From Polyangium jinanense (GTDB taxonomy: Bacteria; Myxococcota; Polyangia; Polyangiales; Polyangiaceae), in the NCBI RefSeq assembly GCF_028435365.1, contig NZ_JAGTJJ010000028.1, positions 62,001 through 126,000 on the forward strand: DNA of 64,000 nt, written 5' to 3'. Of this stretch, positions 16,868-25,954 are shown piece after piece. Position 1 is the first letter of the stretch, and each line of letters opens with the position of its first letter. Under the pieces are notes generated by a model. That model did not search any database. It was not told where the DNA came from and saw only the letters and a list, made by a program, of their open reading frames with translations. A program made the translations under genes and the position numbers.

Positions 16868-19321
16868 TCAAAAAGGCCACAGCGAGGGAGCAGGCTCGTT
16901 GCTCGACGGCAGCTCCGCGGGCCCCGTCGGTTCGGTGCCCGCAAGGAACACCTCCTCGATGCCCCCGACACCCAGCGGCGCGAGTTGACCGGTCTGCGGA
17001 TCGATGGGCACGCGCACGAGCCCGACCTGCGGCGCGGCGAAGTCGGTACGCGGTATCGTCTTGTGTGCCTCCTGCATGAACGCGATGAAGGCCGGCAGCG
17101 ACGTCGTGCCGCCCGTCTCTCCGGCGCCGAGCGGAGAGGCGTCGTCGTAACCCGTCCAGACGGCGCATGCGATAGCCGGCGAGTAACCCACGAACCAGGT
17201 GTCTTTCGCAGCATTCGAGGTGCCCGTCTTGCCCGCGACGGGTATCGTCATGGAGCGCGCGCGCTTGGCTGTCCCCGTCTCGACGACCGAACGCAAGAGG
17301 CTCGTCATGATGTAGCCCTCGGCTTCCTCCATCACGCGGCGTGGAGGCGTTGCGTCGGGTAGCGGCAGCGGCTTGCCGTCCGGGTCGGTGATGCTCCGAA
17401 TGAGCACCGGCTCACGGTACGTGCCGCCAGCGGCGAACGTATTGTACGCGGCGACCATCTCGAACGGCGTAACCTCGTAAGCTCCGAGCGCCAGCGACAG
17501 ATCCGCGCCGAGCTTCGAGGCGATGCCCAGGGATTGCGCCCACGCCGCGACCTTGGCCGGCCCGAGCTTGTCGAGCGTCCACACCGCGGCGACGTTGACG
17601 CTCGTGGCAAGCGCCTCACGCAGCCGACGCGGAGACTGTCCGTCGCTCTCGTCGTAGTTGGCGGGTCGGTATCTCCCTCCGAGAGCGGCCGGCTCGGTCT
17701 CGAGAATCGACGCCGCGGTGAAAACGCGCGTGTGGATCCCGTAGCTGTAAACGATCGGTTTGAACGTCGAGGCAGGCTGCCGATGCGCCGACCTCGTCCG
17801 ATCGAGGGCGCCGCGCACGGCGTCATAGCCGCCAACGACCGCGAGCACTTCGGCCGTACGGACGTCGAGGGCGACGAGCGCAGCCTGGGGCCCAAGCGCG
17901 AGCTCCAGCCGTCCGCTGCGCGGGTCGTCGTCGGCAAAGGTGACACGCACGACCTTGCCGACCTCGGCAAACTGGCTCGGGGGTAGATTGCGAGGATTAT
18001 AGCGCTTCGCTTTGTCCAACTTCACGGTGCCTTCGGCCGTACCGACGCTCACGGTGAGCGTGCCGCGTCCGTCGTCGGCCTTTGTGACCACGCCATTGTA
18101 GACGCGCCCGCCGCCCGGCGTGGGGGTTCCCTTGAAGGGAGCCGGATCGCCCTTGCCACGCTTGAGCGGAGCGACGAGCCCGCGGCGTGCGGCGTACGCG
18201 TCGAGGTTATTGCGCACCGCCGCCCTCGCCGCTGACTGCAGCTTTGGGTCGATCGTGGTCGTCACCGTGTAGCCACCCTGATCGGCCTGCGGGCCGGCCA
18301 CGGCGACCAGCTTGCGCTCGACCTCGGCCACGACCTCGGGCGCCAGCTCCGCATTGTTTTCCGGCAAGGGGGCGAGGGTGATTTTCTGGCGAGCGGCGGC
18401 TTCCACGTCGGCGAGCGGCGCGAATCCTTTGTCGCCCATCTGCCGTAGTACGTAGCGCTGCCGCTCCTCGGCCTTGGCGAGGTCGACGCGCGGAGAGTAG
18501 ACGCTTGGCCCCTTCACCAGGCCCGCGAGCGTGGCTGCTTCGGCGAGCTGCACGTCTCGAACGCTCTTGCCGAAGTAGTACCGCGCTGCTTCTTCAATGC
18601 CGTAGCGACCATGCCCGAAATAGATGTGATTGAGGTAAAGCTCGAGGATCTCGTCCTTCGTGAGCTCCTGTTCGATGCGGCGCGCGAGGATGAGCTCACG
18701 GATTTTGCGCGCGAAGGTGCGCTCGTTCGTGAGGAGCACATTCTTGACGACTTGCTGGGTGATCGTGCTGCCGCCCTGGCGCGTTCGCCCGGACCACAGG
18801 TTCACCAGAAGTGCCCGCAGGATGCCGAAGTAGTTCAGCCCCTCGTGCGAGTAGAAGCTTGCGTCTTCCGCAGCCAAGGCAGCGAACTTCATGCTCTTTG
18901 GCACCGTCGAGATCGGGACGACCGTGCGTCGCACGGTGAAGAGCTCCGCGAGTGGTGTCCCGTCGCGCGCGAGGATGCGCGTGACCTGCGGCGGACGGTA
19001 GTTCTTGAGCTCCGCGGTCTCTGGCAGGCCTTGGCCGTAGTACAAGATGAGGGCCGCAAACGAAAGAAAACCGAGGCCCAGCAGTATCGAAGCGGCCGTA
19101 GCGATGCGCCACATCCACCGCCGCAAGCGTCGTTTCCAAGACACCTTTCGCCTGCGCTGCTGGTCGCTGCCTGCGGGCGGTGGCGGCCCTGGCTGTACGT
19201 CGGGGATCGTCGGAGGGACGGCGTGCGGCGAGCGCGCGCTCGCCTTCGCGTCGAGAGGACGGCTGTCGGCGTGCGAGCCGGACGCGACCTTGTCAGGGCT
19301 GTCAAACCGATTCGTGGCCAT
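16868..19321 (-). CDS. Class A penicillin-binding protein (PBP1A type)
   Basis: An 817-residue bifunctional peptidoglycan synthase. A long basic, proline-rich cytoplasmic N-terminus precedes one transmembrane helix (about 75-97). The glycosyltransferase domain has the catalytic Glu in AAEDASFYSHEG, then RQGGSTITQQVVKN, KIRELILARRIE and ELYLNHIYFG. The transpeptidase domain has STFKPIVYSY (nucleophilic Ser near 517), TSVN and KTGTSNAAKDTWF. All expected motifs are present. It polymerises and crosslinks glycan strands in the periplasm. It sits between kinase genes on both sides; kinases of this type often control cell-wall enzymes, so regulation of this protein by its neighbours is plausible but not shown by sequence. 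Confidence 0.94.
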   Translation of the reverse strand: MATNRFDSPDKVASGSHADSRPLDAKASARSPHAVPPTIPDVQPGPPPPAGSDQQRRRKVSWKRRLRRWMWRIATAASILLGLGFLSFAALILYYGQGLPETAELKNYRPPQVTRILARDGTPLAELFTVRRTVVPISTVPKSMKFAALAAEDASFYSHEGLNYFGILRALLVNLWSGRTRQGGSTITQQVVKNVLLTNERTFARKIRELILARRIEQELTKDEILELYLNHIYFGHGRYGIEEAARYYFGKSVRDVQLAEAATLAGLVKGPSVYSPRVDLAKAEERQRYVLRQMGDKGFAPLADVEAAARQKITLAPLPENNAELAPEVVAEVERKLVAVAGPQADQGGYTVTTTIDPKLQSAARAAVRNNLDAYAARRGLVAPLKRGKGDPAPFKGTPTPGGGRVYNGVVTKADDGRGTLTVSVGTAEGTVKLDKAKRYNPRNLPPSQFAEVGKVVRVTFADDDPRSGRLELALGPQAALVALDVRTAEVLAVVGGYDAVRGALDRTRSAHRQPASTFKPIVYSYGIHTRVFTAASILETEPAALGGRYRPANYDESDGQSPRRLREALATSVNVAAVWTLDKLGPAKVAAWAQSLGIASKLGADLSLALGAYEVTPFEMVAAYNTFAAGGTYREPVLIRSITDPDGKPLPLPDATPPRRVMEEAEGYIMTSLLRSVVETGTAKRARSMTIPVAGKTGTSNAAKDTWFVGYSPAIACAVWTGYDDASPLGAGETGGTTSLPAFIAFMQEAHKTIPRTDFAAPQVGLVRVPIDPQTGQLAPLGVGGIEEVFLAGTEPTGPAELPSSNEPAPSLWPF

Positions 19322-19341
19322 TCACATTCCCCGCATGTTCG

Positions 19342-21009
19342 TCATTCAGGGCATTTGGCTCCACACACGGTGATATCGCCCGCACAGGTCTCGCTCTGCT
19401 GCGGACACGCGCCGAACACGCATCGGGATCCAGGCGTGCAGTGCACCAGGCATGGGGTGCCCTCGATGCAGTTGATCACGCAATCCCCTTCGCACGAGAC
19501 CTTGCACGTCAACGATCCCGTGCAGTCTACCTGCGCATCGCGGCGCGCTCCTATCTCGCAGCCGCGCGGGTCTTTACATGAGACCTCGCACGCGTCGTCG
19601 CACACGTAGTCACAGGCGTTGGTCGTCATGCAGTTGGTATGTGGCAGGGCGCCAGCCCCTTGCCCGTTGCCGCGGGGCGGCTGGCTCGGCAGGCGAGGCT
19701 TGTCGCCGCCCGTTTTCGCGAGGCTGGGATCGATAACCGCAGCCGTGCTGCGAGTTCCAGGCGCGACCGCGGGGCTCCGTGTGGACGGCGAGGCCGGTGG
19801 CCTGAGCGTCCGGCTCGACGCGGAAGGCGTCGCGTCGGAATCGACGTGCACCGCACGGTAATACACGAGGGCGAGCACGCCTGCGCCGAGCAACGGGAAC
19901 GCCAGCGCGGCCCATCGCAGTCTTCGTCCGCGTACCGTGGTCACCGTCCACTGCGTCGCCTGGGTGAAGACCGACGCGGTGGAGGACGGCGCACGCGCTG
20001 GAGCGACCGCCGATCCAGCGCGCGCCGATGCGGCCGATGAAGGAACGAGCCCCTGTCCTGCCCCCGCCGCCGCTGCGTGCGGAGCGGCCACCGTCGCGTC
20101 CGTGCCGATCGCCTCATCCGGATGGCTGGAGGCCGCGGCTATGACGACCTGCTGGGGGATGGCGAGCGGTTGGCCGGCTCGGACTGCGCGTATGTCCTGC
20201 AGCATCGCCCTCGCGCTCGGGTAGCGCTTATCGCGCTCGAACGCGAGCGCTCGATCGACGATGGCGCACACGGCCTGCGGCGCCTCCGGAGCGACGCTCG
20301 CGAGGGACGGCGCCGGCAGCGAAGACATCTTGATGAGCAGCTCGGAATCGGAGTGCGCCTCGTGGATGCGCCTCCGCGTGATCAGCCGAAACATCGTCGC
20401 TCCGACCGCGAACACATCGGCGCGCGCATCGACGTCTTTACCTGCGATTTGCTCCGGGGGCATGTACGCGATCGTGCCGAGCGTCGTTCCAGTGCGCGTG
20501 TGAACGGAGTTGGCCGCCTGTCGCACGCGGGCGACACCGAAGTCGAGCACCTTCAGGCGCCCGTCGCGCAGGCAGAACAAGTTGTCCGGCTTGATGTCGC
20601 GGTGGATGATGCCATGCGCGTGCGCCGCTGCGAGGACGTCCAAAAGCCCGTCGATGATTCGCAGGATCTCGGATATGTCCATCGGGCCGCGACGGGCACG
20701 CGCGGCGAGCGACTCACCCTCGAGCAGCTCCATGACGAGGAACGGGCAACCGTCCTCGGTCGTGTCGACATCGCGGATTTCGACCGCTCCAGGATGCACG
20801 AATTGATTGACGGCACGCGCTTCCTGATCGAACCGCGCGCGCAGCTCGGGTACGCGAGCGATCTCGGGGTGGAGAATCTTAATGGCGTCTCGCCGCCCGA
20901 TCTTGTGCACGGCGACGTAGACAGCCGCCATGCCGCCGGAACCCAGCAGCCGTTCGAGCGTCCACTTTCCGCACAGGACCGTGCCGACTCTGCGCTCTAG
21001 CTCATCCAT
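19342..21009 (-). CDS. Receptor-like Ser/Thr kinase with Cys-rich ectodomain
   Basis: A 555-residue kinase. Kinase domain about 13-275 with GSGGMAAVYVA, Lys in DAIKIL, HRDIKPDN, DFG and GTIAYMPPEQ. One transmembrane helix near 362-382 (LRWAALAFPLLGAGVLALVY). Outside, a Ser/Pro-rich stalk leads to a terminal domain of about 95 residues with 18 cysteines spaced mostly C-x3-C and C-x5-C (for example CKVSCEGDCVINC). The end of this domain resembles the lipoprotein at 23070-23573, including matching terminal C-x(6)-C-x(6)-C-x3-C spacing. The kinase domain is paralogous to that at 13864. It follows the upstream remnant on the same strand; 20 bp separate it from the penicillin-binding protein gene, so both may be cotranscribed. 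Confidence 0.93.
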   Translation of the reverse strand: MDELERRVGTVLCGKWTLERLLGSGGMAAVYVAVHKIGRRDAIKILHPEIARVPELRARFDQEARAVNQFVHPGAVEIRDVDTTEDGCPFLVMELLEGESLAARARRGPMDISEILRIIDGLLDVLAAAHAHGIIHRDIKPDNLFCLRDGRLKVLDFGVARVRQAANSVHTRTGTTLGTIAYMPPEQIAGKDVDARADVFAVGATMFRLITRRRIHEAHSDSELLIKMSSLPAPSLASVAPEAPQAVCAIVDRALAFERDKRYPSARAMLQDIRAVRAGQPLAIPQQVVIAAASSHPDEAIGTDATVAAPHAAAAGAGQGLVPSSAASARAGSAVAPARAPSSTASVFTQATQWTVTTVRGRRLRWAALAFPLLGAGVLALVYYRAVHVDSDATPSASSRTLRPPASPSTRSPAVAPGTRSTAAVIDPSLAKTGGDKPRLPSQPPRGNGQGAGALPHTNCMTTNACDYVCDDACEVSCKDPRGCEIGARRDAQVDCTGSLTCKVSCEGDCVINCIEGTPCLVHCTPGSRCVFGACPQQSETCAGDITVCGAKCPE

Positions 21010-21021
21010 GCCGGCCGGATG

Positions 21022-21453
21022 CTAACACCAAATGCACCGGCAGTTCATGTCGTTTTCGATGTCCGCAACAGTCGGGACGGTTTGGCCCCACGCTCGCCGA
21101 ACTCGCCCACGAGCGGCTTTGGCGAGCTCGTCGTACGTCCCGACGATCGGCACGGTGACCGTGAACGGTCCCGGCTGCAGCGTGGCCACGTTCACGAGCG
21201 GCGGCAGCTTCGCGTCGGGGTTCGGCGGCTGGCAGGGGATCGTGACTGAGGGCGCGACGACGAGCGCGAGATCTTTCTCGAACCCACCGGCGAGCACCGT
21301 CGGCCCCGCCTCCACCGAGACGATCCGGAGCGACGCGCAGCCACTCGCGTCCCCGAGCGGCAGCTCGATGGGCCGCGCGATGCGGCCGTGGGCCTCGGCG
21401 AGGGCCAGTGGCCCATGTGCGGTGCGACCGGGGTGGGCGTTTCTTGCTTCCCA
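21022..21453 (-). pseudogene. Truncated gene remnant, possibly DUF4403-like
   Basis: An open leftward frame without an upstream ATG reads GRIARPIELPLGDASG, LRIVSVEAGPTVLAGGFEKD and FTVTVPIVGTYDELAKAAR before degenerating and stopping at 21022. The strands and the GTYDELAKAAR end look like genuine coding sequence and are reminiscent of DUF4403 proteins, but the assignment is weak. Both ends seem to be missing. A GTG at 21315 could start a 97-residue product, though no ribosome site supports it. Confidence 0.35.
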
Positions 21454-21493
21454 TACCCTGGGGCGGCGCGGGACGAGCTGATAGGGTGCGCCC

Positions 21494-23026
21494 GTGGGTT
21501 TCCTCTACGCTCTCTGGCAAGAAGCGCTCATCGCGCACACCTTCTGGTTGCTCACGGCGCTCGTGATCGCGCTCGTGGCGAGTCGGTTCTCGGCGTCGAG
21601 CCGGCCCCGCTTGCGTCCGCTCGGCTTCTTCCTGTCGATGCACGTGCTCTCGCTCCTCGGGGCGGCAGGGCTCGCGGTCACGGGCTCGTCTCTCGTGAAC
21701 GAGATCAGGATCCCGGCGGCGGTGTTTGGCGGCGTCGCCTTCGTGGGCGCGGCGGCCGTGCTGCTCTTCCACGTCATCCTGCCTCGTCTGCGCTTGCACG
21801 CGCCGCGCATCGTCGAAGACGTGTTGGTGGCCATCTTCTCGGTCGTCACCGCCGTCTCCATCACGAGCCGCGCGGGCATCAACCTCTCGGGCCTCATCGC
21901 CACGAGCGCGGTGCTCACCGCGATCCTCGGCTTTTCCTTGCAGGACGTCATCGGCAACATCGCGGGCGGGCTCGCGCTCCAGCTCGACAACTCCATCGAG
22001 GTCGGTGACCGGATCAAGGTGAACGACGTGAGCGGGCGCGTTGCCGAGATACGGTGGAGGTACACGGCGATCGAGACGGGCAACTGGGAGACGGTACTCA
22101 TCCCGAACAACGTGCTCATGAAGTCCCAGGTGACGGTGTTCGGCCGCCGCCAGGGCAAGCCGCAGTATTTGCGGCGCGTCATCCATTTCAACGTGGATTT
22201 CCGTTACCAGCCCTCGGACGTCATCGACGTCGTGCGCGACGCCGTGAAGAACGCCAAGATGGAGCGTGTCGCCGTGGATCCTCCGCCGAGCTGCGTGCTC
22301 GTCGATCTCGGCGAGTCGTACGGGCGTTATGCGTTGCGCTACTGGCTGACGGACCTCGACGCGGACGCCTCGACGGACTCCGATGTCCGCACGCGCATCT
22401 TCTTTGCGCTCGAGCGCGCGGGCATGCATCTGGCTATCCCCGCGGCCTCGATCCTGATGACCGAGGAGACGAGTCGAGCGGCAGAGAAAAACGCAAAGCG
22501 CCTTTCGAGGCGCAAGCACCTGCTCGAGATGGTCCCGCTCTTCCAGGCGCTCTCCGATGCGGAGCGGACCGAGCTCGCCGAGCAGCTCAATTACGCCCCG
22601 TTCACCCGCGGCGAGATCATCGCCCACCAGGGGGACGAGGGGCACCATTGCCTTTACCTCGTCGAGGACGGCACGGCATCGGTGCGCGTCTCCGAGGGCG
22701 GGCGGGAGCTTCCGGTCAAGAAGCTCGGGCCCGGGAGCTTCTTCGGCGAGATGTCACTCCTCACGGGGGCGCCGCGGCGCGCCACCGTGGCCGCCGAGAC
22801 CGACGTCGAGTGTTTCCGTCTGGAAAAAGCGACCTTCCAGCGCGTGATCGAGAACCGCCCCGAGCTCGCCAGGGAGCTCGCCGCCGTGCTCGCGCAGCGG
22901 ACCGAGGAGCTCAAGGCAGCACGTCAGGGCTTCGACGCTGCGAACGACGCAGCGCCGTCGGTAGGGAGGGTGGAGCTCGACCTGGTGGCTCGAATTCGCA
23001 ATTTCTTCGAGCTCGGGGCCCCGTGA
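21494..23026 (+). CDS. MscS-type channel with C-terminal cyclic nucleotide-binding domain
   Basis: A 510-residue inner-membrane protein. Four or five hydrophobic segments in the first 160 residues lead into the MscS core: the pore-lining region (about 135-160) reads TAILGFSLQDVIGNIAGGLAL and is followed by the beta-domain motif VGDRIKVNDVSGRVAEI. The C-terminal domain (about 345-465) is a cNMP-binding domain with GEIIAHQGDEGHHCLYLV and the phosphate cassette FFGEMSLLTGAPRRATV. MscS/CNBD fusions are a known mechanosensitive subfamily whose gating may respond to cAMP or cGMP. Translation starts at GTG 21494; no ATG precedes the first membrane helix. Convergent with the lipoprotein gene at 23070. 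Confidence 0.92.
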   Translation: MGFLYALWQEALIAHTFWLLTALVIALVASRFSASSRPRLRPLGFFLSMHVLSLLGAAGLAVTGSSLVNEIRIPAAVFGGVAFVGAAAVLLFHVILPRLRLHAPRIVEDVLVAIFSVVTAVSITSRAGINLSGLIATSAVLTAILGFSLQDVIGNIAGGLALQLDNSIEVGDRIKVNDVSGRVAEIRWRYTAIETGNWETVLIPNNVLMKSQVTVFGRRQGKPQYLRRVIHFNVDFRYQPSDVIDVVRDAVKNAKMERVAVDPPPSCVLVDLGESYGRYALRYWLTDLDADASTDSDVRTRIFFALERAGMHLAIPAASILMTEETSRAAEKNAKRLSRRKHLLEMVPLFQALSDAERTELAEQLNYAPFTRGEIIAHQGDEGHHCLYLVEDGTASVRVSEGGRELPVKKLGPGSFFGEMSLLTGAPRRATVAAETDVECFRLEKATFQRVIENRPELARELAAVLAQRTEELKAARQGFDAANDAAPSVGRVELDLVARIRNFFELGAP

Positions 23027-23069
23027 GTGCTTTCCACGGTGGCCCCGTTGGTGATGACCTCGCCGTCGA

Positions 23070-23573
23070 TCAGGAACAGCTCCCGTTGCACACCTGCACG
23101 CCGTCCGGACAGCTCTCCACCGTGCCGGAACACTTGTCGATCGTGCAGATCGCGCCGGCTGCGCAGCGAACCGTGCAGGTGGCGCTCCCGGGGCACGCGA
23201 CCGCGCAGTCTCCCGCGCACGTCACGTCGCAATCGCCGCTGCCCGTGCAGGAAACAGTCGAGTCGTCGCCGACATCCACGAAGCAGTTCCCCGAGCCGGT
23301 ACACTCCGTATTGCATCCGGCGATGCACAGGAAGTCACAGGACCCGGAGCCGGCGCACTGGAGGTTGCAGCCCTCGATGCAGTTGATCTCGCAGTCGCCA
23401 GAGGACGGGCACACGCAATCGAGCCCGCTGCACTCGCACGCCGCGCCCTCCCCGGGGACACCAATCTCGCAGTCGTCGCCGTCGTCGTAGCGGCGGTCGT
23501 CGCCGCACGAAGCAGCCACGAGGAGCGGGAGGAAAACCAGGGCGGCAACGCGGTAGACCGTTTTTCGAATCAT
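23070..23573 (-). CDS. Cys-rich lipoprotein
   Basis: A 167-residue lipoprotein. The signal peptide ends in the lipobox LLVAASC (lipidated Cys near 23), followed by an acidic linker. The mature part is cysteine-dense with the repeating unit G-x-C-x3-C-x-G-x-C (for example TCAGDCAVAC and GSGDCDVTC), about one cysteine in five residues, suggesting a rod of small disulfide-bonded turns. Its last 45 residues resemble the ectodomain end of the kinase at 19342. The ribosome site AAGGAG precedes the ATG. It is the last gene of the leftward sigma-factor operon, 27 bp behind the polyknottin lipoprotein. Function unknown. Confidence 0.85.
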   Translation of the reverse strand: MIRKTVYRVAALVFLPLLVAASCGDDRRYDDGDDCEIGVPGEGAACECSGLDCVCPSSGDCEINCIEGCNLQCAGSGSCDFLCIAGCNTECTGSGNCFVDVGDDSTVSCTGSGDCDVTCAGDCAVACPGSATCTVRCAAGAICTIDKCSGTVESCPDGVQVCNGSCS

Positions 23574-23600
23574 CTTCGTTTCTCCTTTGGACTCAGCCGT

Positions 23601-24920
23601 TCACAACGTGCAGACCCCACCCGTACACGCGAGCCCGGAGCAGCACTCCGCCCCGCTCGCGCACGACGTACCCACGGACTTGCACCCCGACGGCTTGCAG
23701 CTCGGGAACTCCCCGCCACCGCAGAGGCCGGAGCAGCACTCGCCGTTGCTCCCGCAGAGCGTACCTTCGGGCACGCACGTCGGGCTGCCGCCGAAGGTGC
23801 CGCATTTCAGCGCGCCGCCGTCGTCTGGATCCGGCGAGCATAGCTTGCCGCAACAATCGTCCGGCGTCTGACACGGCTCGCCGTTCGGCTTGCACGTGCA
23901 ATCGGTACACGTGCCGCCGCTGCACGTCGAGCTACAGCACTCAGCGTTGCTCACGCAGGTATCGCCGACGACCTTGCACGCGAAGCCGTCCTCGCAGGTC
24001 TTGCTGTTCACGTTGCATTTCCTTGAACAGCAATCGACGTCCGCCTGACACGCGACGCCGCTCAGTGAGCAGCACGGCCCCTGGCAACGCGTGACGCCGT
24101 AGGAGCCATCGAGGCAAAGCAGCGCGCCTTGCGGCATGCCCGGGCAACACTCGCCGAAGGACGAATCGCAGATCTCGCCGGGCGGGCGGCAGTTCGCGGG
24201 CTGCCCGCATTTCGTGACGCCGCTTCCGTCGGCCTGACAGTTGCTCGTGCAACATTGTGCGTCCGTGGAGCAAAGCTCGCCGATGGGCTTGCAGCCGCCG
24301 ATCGACTGGCAGAAAGCAGCTCCCGCCAGAAGCTCCACGCACGCGTTGGAGCAGCACTGGCTCGGGCCATTGCACGCCTCGCCGACGGCCTTGCATGCGC
24401 CGAGGGACGTACACTGCTTGATCCCGCTTCCGCTGTCCTCGCAGAGGTTTCCACAGCAATCCGCGTTCGTGTTGCAGAGCTCGCCCGTGACGCGGCAGCC
24501 GCCGAGCGAGATGCCACACGTCTTCACCCCGCCGCCCTTGTCCAGGCAAATGCCGCTGCAGCATTCGCTCCCCCCGATCGCGCAGTCCTCGCCGGGCTGG
24601 AGGCATCCGCCGCCCTGCGCACACACGCCGCCCTGGCACAGGTTCGAGCAGCAATCGGAGCTCACGGCGCATGCATCGCCGAGCTGCGTGCAGGGCGCCG
24701 TGGCGTCGCAGACGCCATTTTCGCAGCCAAGGCCGCAACATTCGATGGCAGCGCTGCAAGCCTCGCCCTCGCTCTTGCACGAGACCCCACCGGCGGTCGA
24801 CCCGCCACCGATGCCACCCGCGCCGCCGTCGCCGCTCGGAAGCAGCACGCCGTCGAGATACGTTTGCCCACAAGCGAATCCCCACACGCCGAGCGCCAAC
24901 AGGAAGTACGAGCGCTTCAA
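23601..24920 (-). CDS. Polyknottin-like Cys-rich lipoprotein, copy 1
   Basis: A 439-residue surface lipoprotein starting at TTG 24920. This unusual start is supported by a full ribosome site (GGAGGTGA, 5-6 nt away) and by TTGA overlap with the stop of the upstream gene; no in-frame ATG is near. The signal peptide ends LGVWGFAC. After a short Gly-rich linker come about 12 tandem modules of the pattern C-x(6)-C-x(5,6)-CC-x(3)-C-x(4-12)-C, for example CTQLGDACAVSSDCCSNLC. This C-C-CC-C-C order is that of inhibitor cystine knots. The rightward gene at 27994 encodes a protein of the same module order and mostly identical modules. Fold assignment is from cysteine spacing only; binding, adhesive or toxic roles are all open. 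Confidence 0.88.
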   Translation of the reverse strand: MKRSYFLLALGVWGFACGQTYLDGVLLPSGDGGAGGIGGGSTAGGVSCKSEGEACSAAIECCGLGCENGVCDATAPCTQLGDACAVSSDCCSNLCQGGVCAQGGGCLQPGEDCAIGGSECCSGICLDKGGGVKTCGISLGGCRVTGELCNTNADCCGNLCEDSGSGIKQCTSLGACKAVGEACNGPSQCCSNACVELLAGAAFCQSIGGCKPIGELCSTDAQCCTSNCQADGSGVTKCGQPANCRPPGEICDSSFGECCPGMPQGALLCLDGSYGVTRCQGPCCSLSGVACQADVDCCSRKCNVNSKTCEDGFACKVVGDTCVSNAECCSSTCSGGTCTDCTCKPNGEPCQTPDDCCGKLCSPDPDDGGALKCGTFGGSPTCVPEGTLCGSNGECCSGLCGGGEFPSCKPSGCKSVGTSCASGAECCSGLACTGGVCTL

Positions 24921-25954
24921 GGCATCACCTCCGCGCCAAGCACGAAGAACACCGCGGGGCGACCGAACGAGGCCACCTCGCGGCCGACGATACGGAGCAC
25001 GGGTTCCGGGAACACGGGGCCGACGAAACCATCAAAACGGAGACGGACGCGGGGATGAATACGATAACCGATGCCCGCGCGTCCGTATGCGAGCGCCGCC
25101 CACCGGGTACCGGAGGCTGCGATCCTCGGCGGTTCGGCTTCTCCCTCGAACCAGAGGAGCATCGGCCCCACGCCGGCCCCGACGGATCCGAAAAAGGGTT
25201 CGTCGGGGGACGTGACGCGGACGCCGACGCCAGCGCCGAGGAAAAATGCACGCAGCGCCACCTCGCCGTCGGCATTCTGGACAAACCCAGGCGAGAGGGG
25301 GAGAAAGGACCACGCTTCGGCCGAGACGCGGCTCCAGAGAGACAAACGGCCCGAGAGCGCGAGGTTTGGGGAGATGGAGACGCCGCCCGGGCTCGCGAGG
25401 AGCGCGGGGCCCGCGAGCAGGGAGACGCGGGGTTCTCGGGGCGGAGGAGGATCCGCAAGCGGCGGAGCGCTGCTCGCGGCAGGCGGTGAGGTCGATGGGG
25501 CGGACGGCGCGACCGGAGGCGCCGCGCCGGGCGCCGCCGTGGGGGAACCTGCGGGGACGGGCAGGAGACGACCACGCAAGAGCTCGATGGCGCGGAGCGC
25601 GAGCAGCTCCGGCTCCACAGGGCCGGCGAGCGACTCGCTCACCCGCAGCTCTCCCGCGTCCTTCGCGCCCTCGCCCACCCACACGAGGATTTCCGGCGGC
25701 CAGCGCTCCACGCGCGCCGCGGCTGCCGCTCTTTCGGCGCGCGCCACGTCTGCGAGGTTTTCCCCTGCGACGCCGGCTCTCACGACGACGTCGAAGCCGA
25801 GCACGGAAAGCTCGTCACGCATGCGTTGCGCCGTCGGATCCCCGAGCGACGGGGCCACGATCACCACCCGCGCTCCGGCGTCGGCGAGCACAAGAGACGC
25901 GGTGACGAGCCCCGCAAGGAGCACCGCGAGCGCCATCGTTCGTCGTCCGCTCAA
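24917..25954 (-). CDS. Exported protein with putative C-terminal barrel domain
   Basis: A 345-residue protein of no recognised family. A signal peptide (ALAVLLAGLVTASLVLADAG) is followed by an alpha/beta-like region of about 110 residues (VVIVAPSLGD, LGFDVVVRAG, PPEILVWVGEG), a Pro/Ala-rich linker and a C-terminal part of alternating strands (GPALLASPGGVSISPNLALSG, LRAFFLGAGVGVRV, RAGIGYRIHPRVRLRFDGFVG) that resembles an outer-membrane beta-barrel. Start TTG 25954 overlaps the upstream stop (TTGA); ATG 25936 is the alternative. It lies between the FecR-like gene and the polyknottin gene, and both of its ends overlap its neighbours, so it belongs to the same operon. Confidence 0.75.
   Translation of the reverse strand: MSGRRTMALAVLLAGLVTASLVLADAGARVVIVAPSLGDPTAQRMRDELSVLGFDVVVRAGVAGENLADVARAERAAAAARVERWPPEILVWVGEGAKDAGELRVSESLAGPVEPELLALRAIELLRGRLLPVPAGSPTAAPGAAPPVAPSAPSTSPPAASSAPPLADPPPPREPRVSLLAGPALLASPGGVSISPNLALSGRLSLWSRVSAEAWSFLPLSPGFVQNADGEVALRAFFLGAGVGVRVTSPDEPFFGSVGAGVGPMLLWFEGEAEPPRIAASGTRWAALAYGRAGIGYRIHPRVRLRFDGFVGPVFPEPVLRIVGREVASFGRPAVFFVLGAEVMP

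Noticed and set aside
21002..22648. Leftward 548-codon frame
   Set aside because: Antisense of the MscS/CNBD gene.
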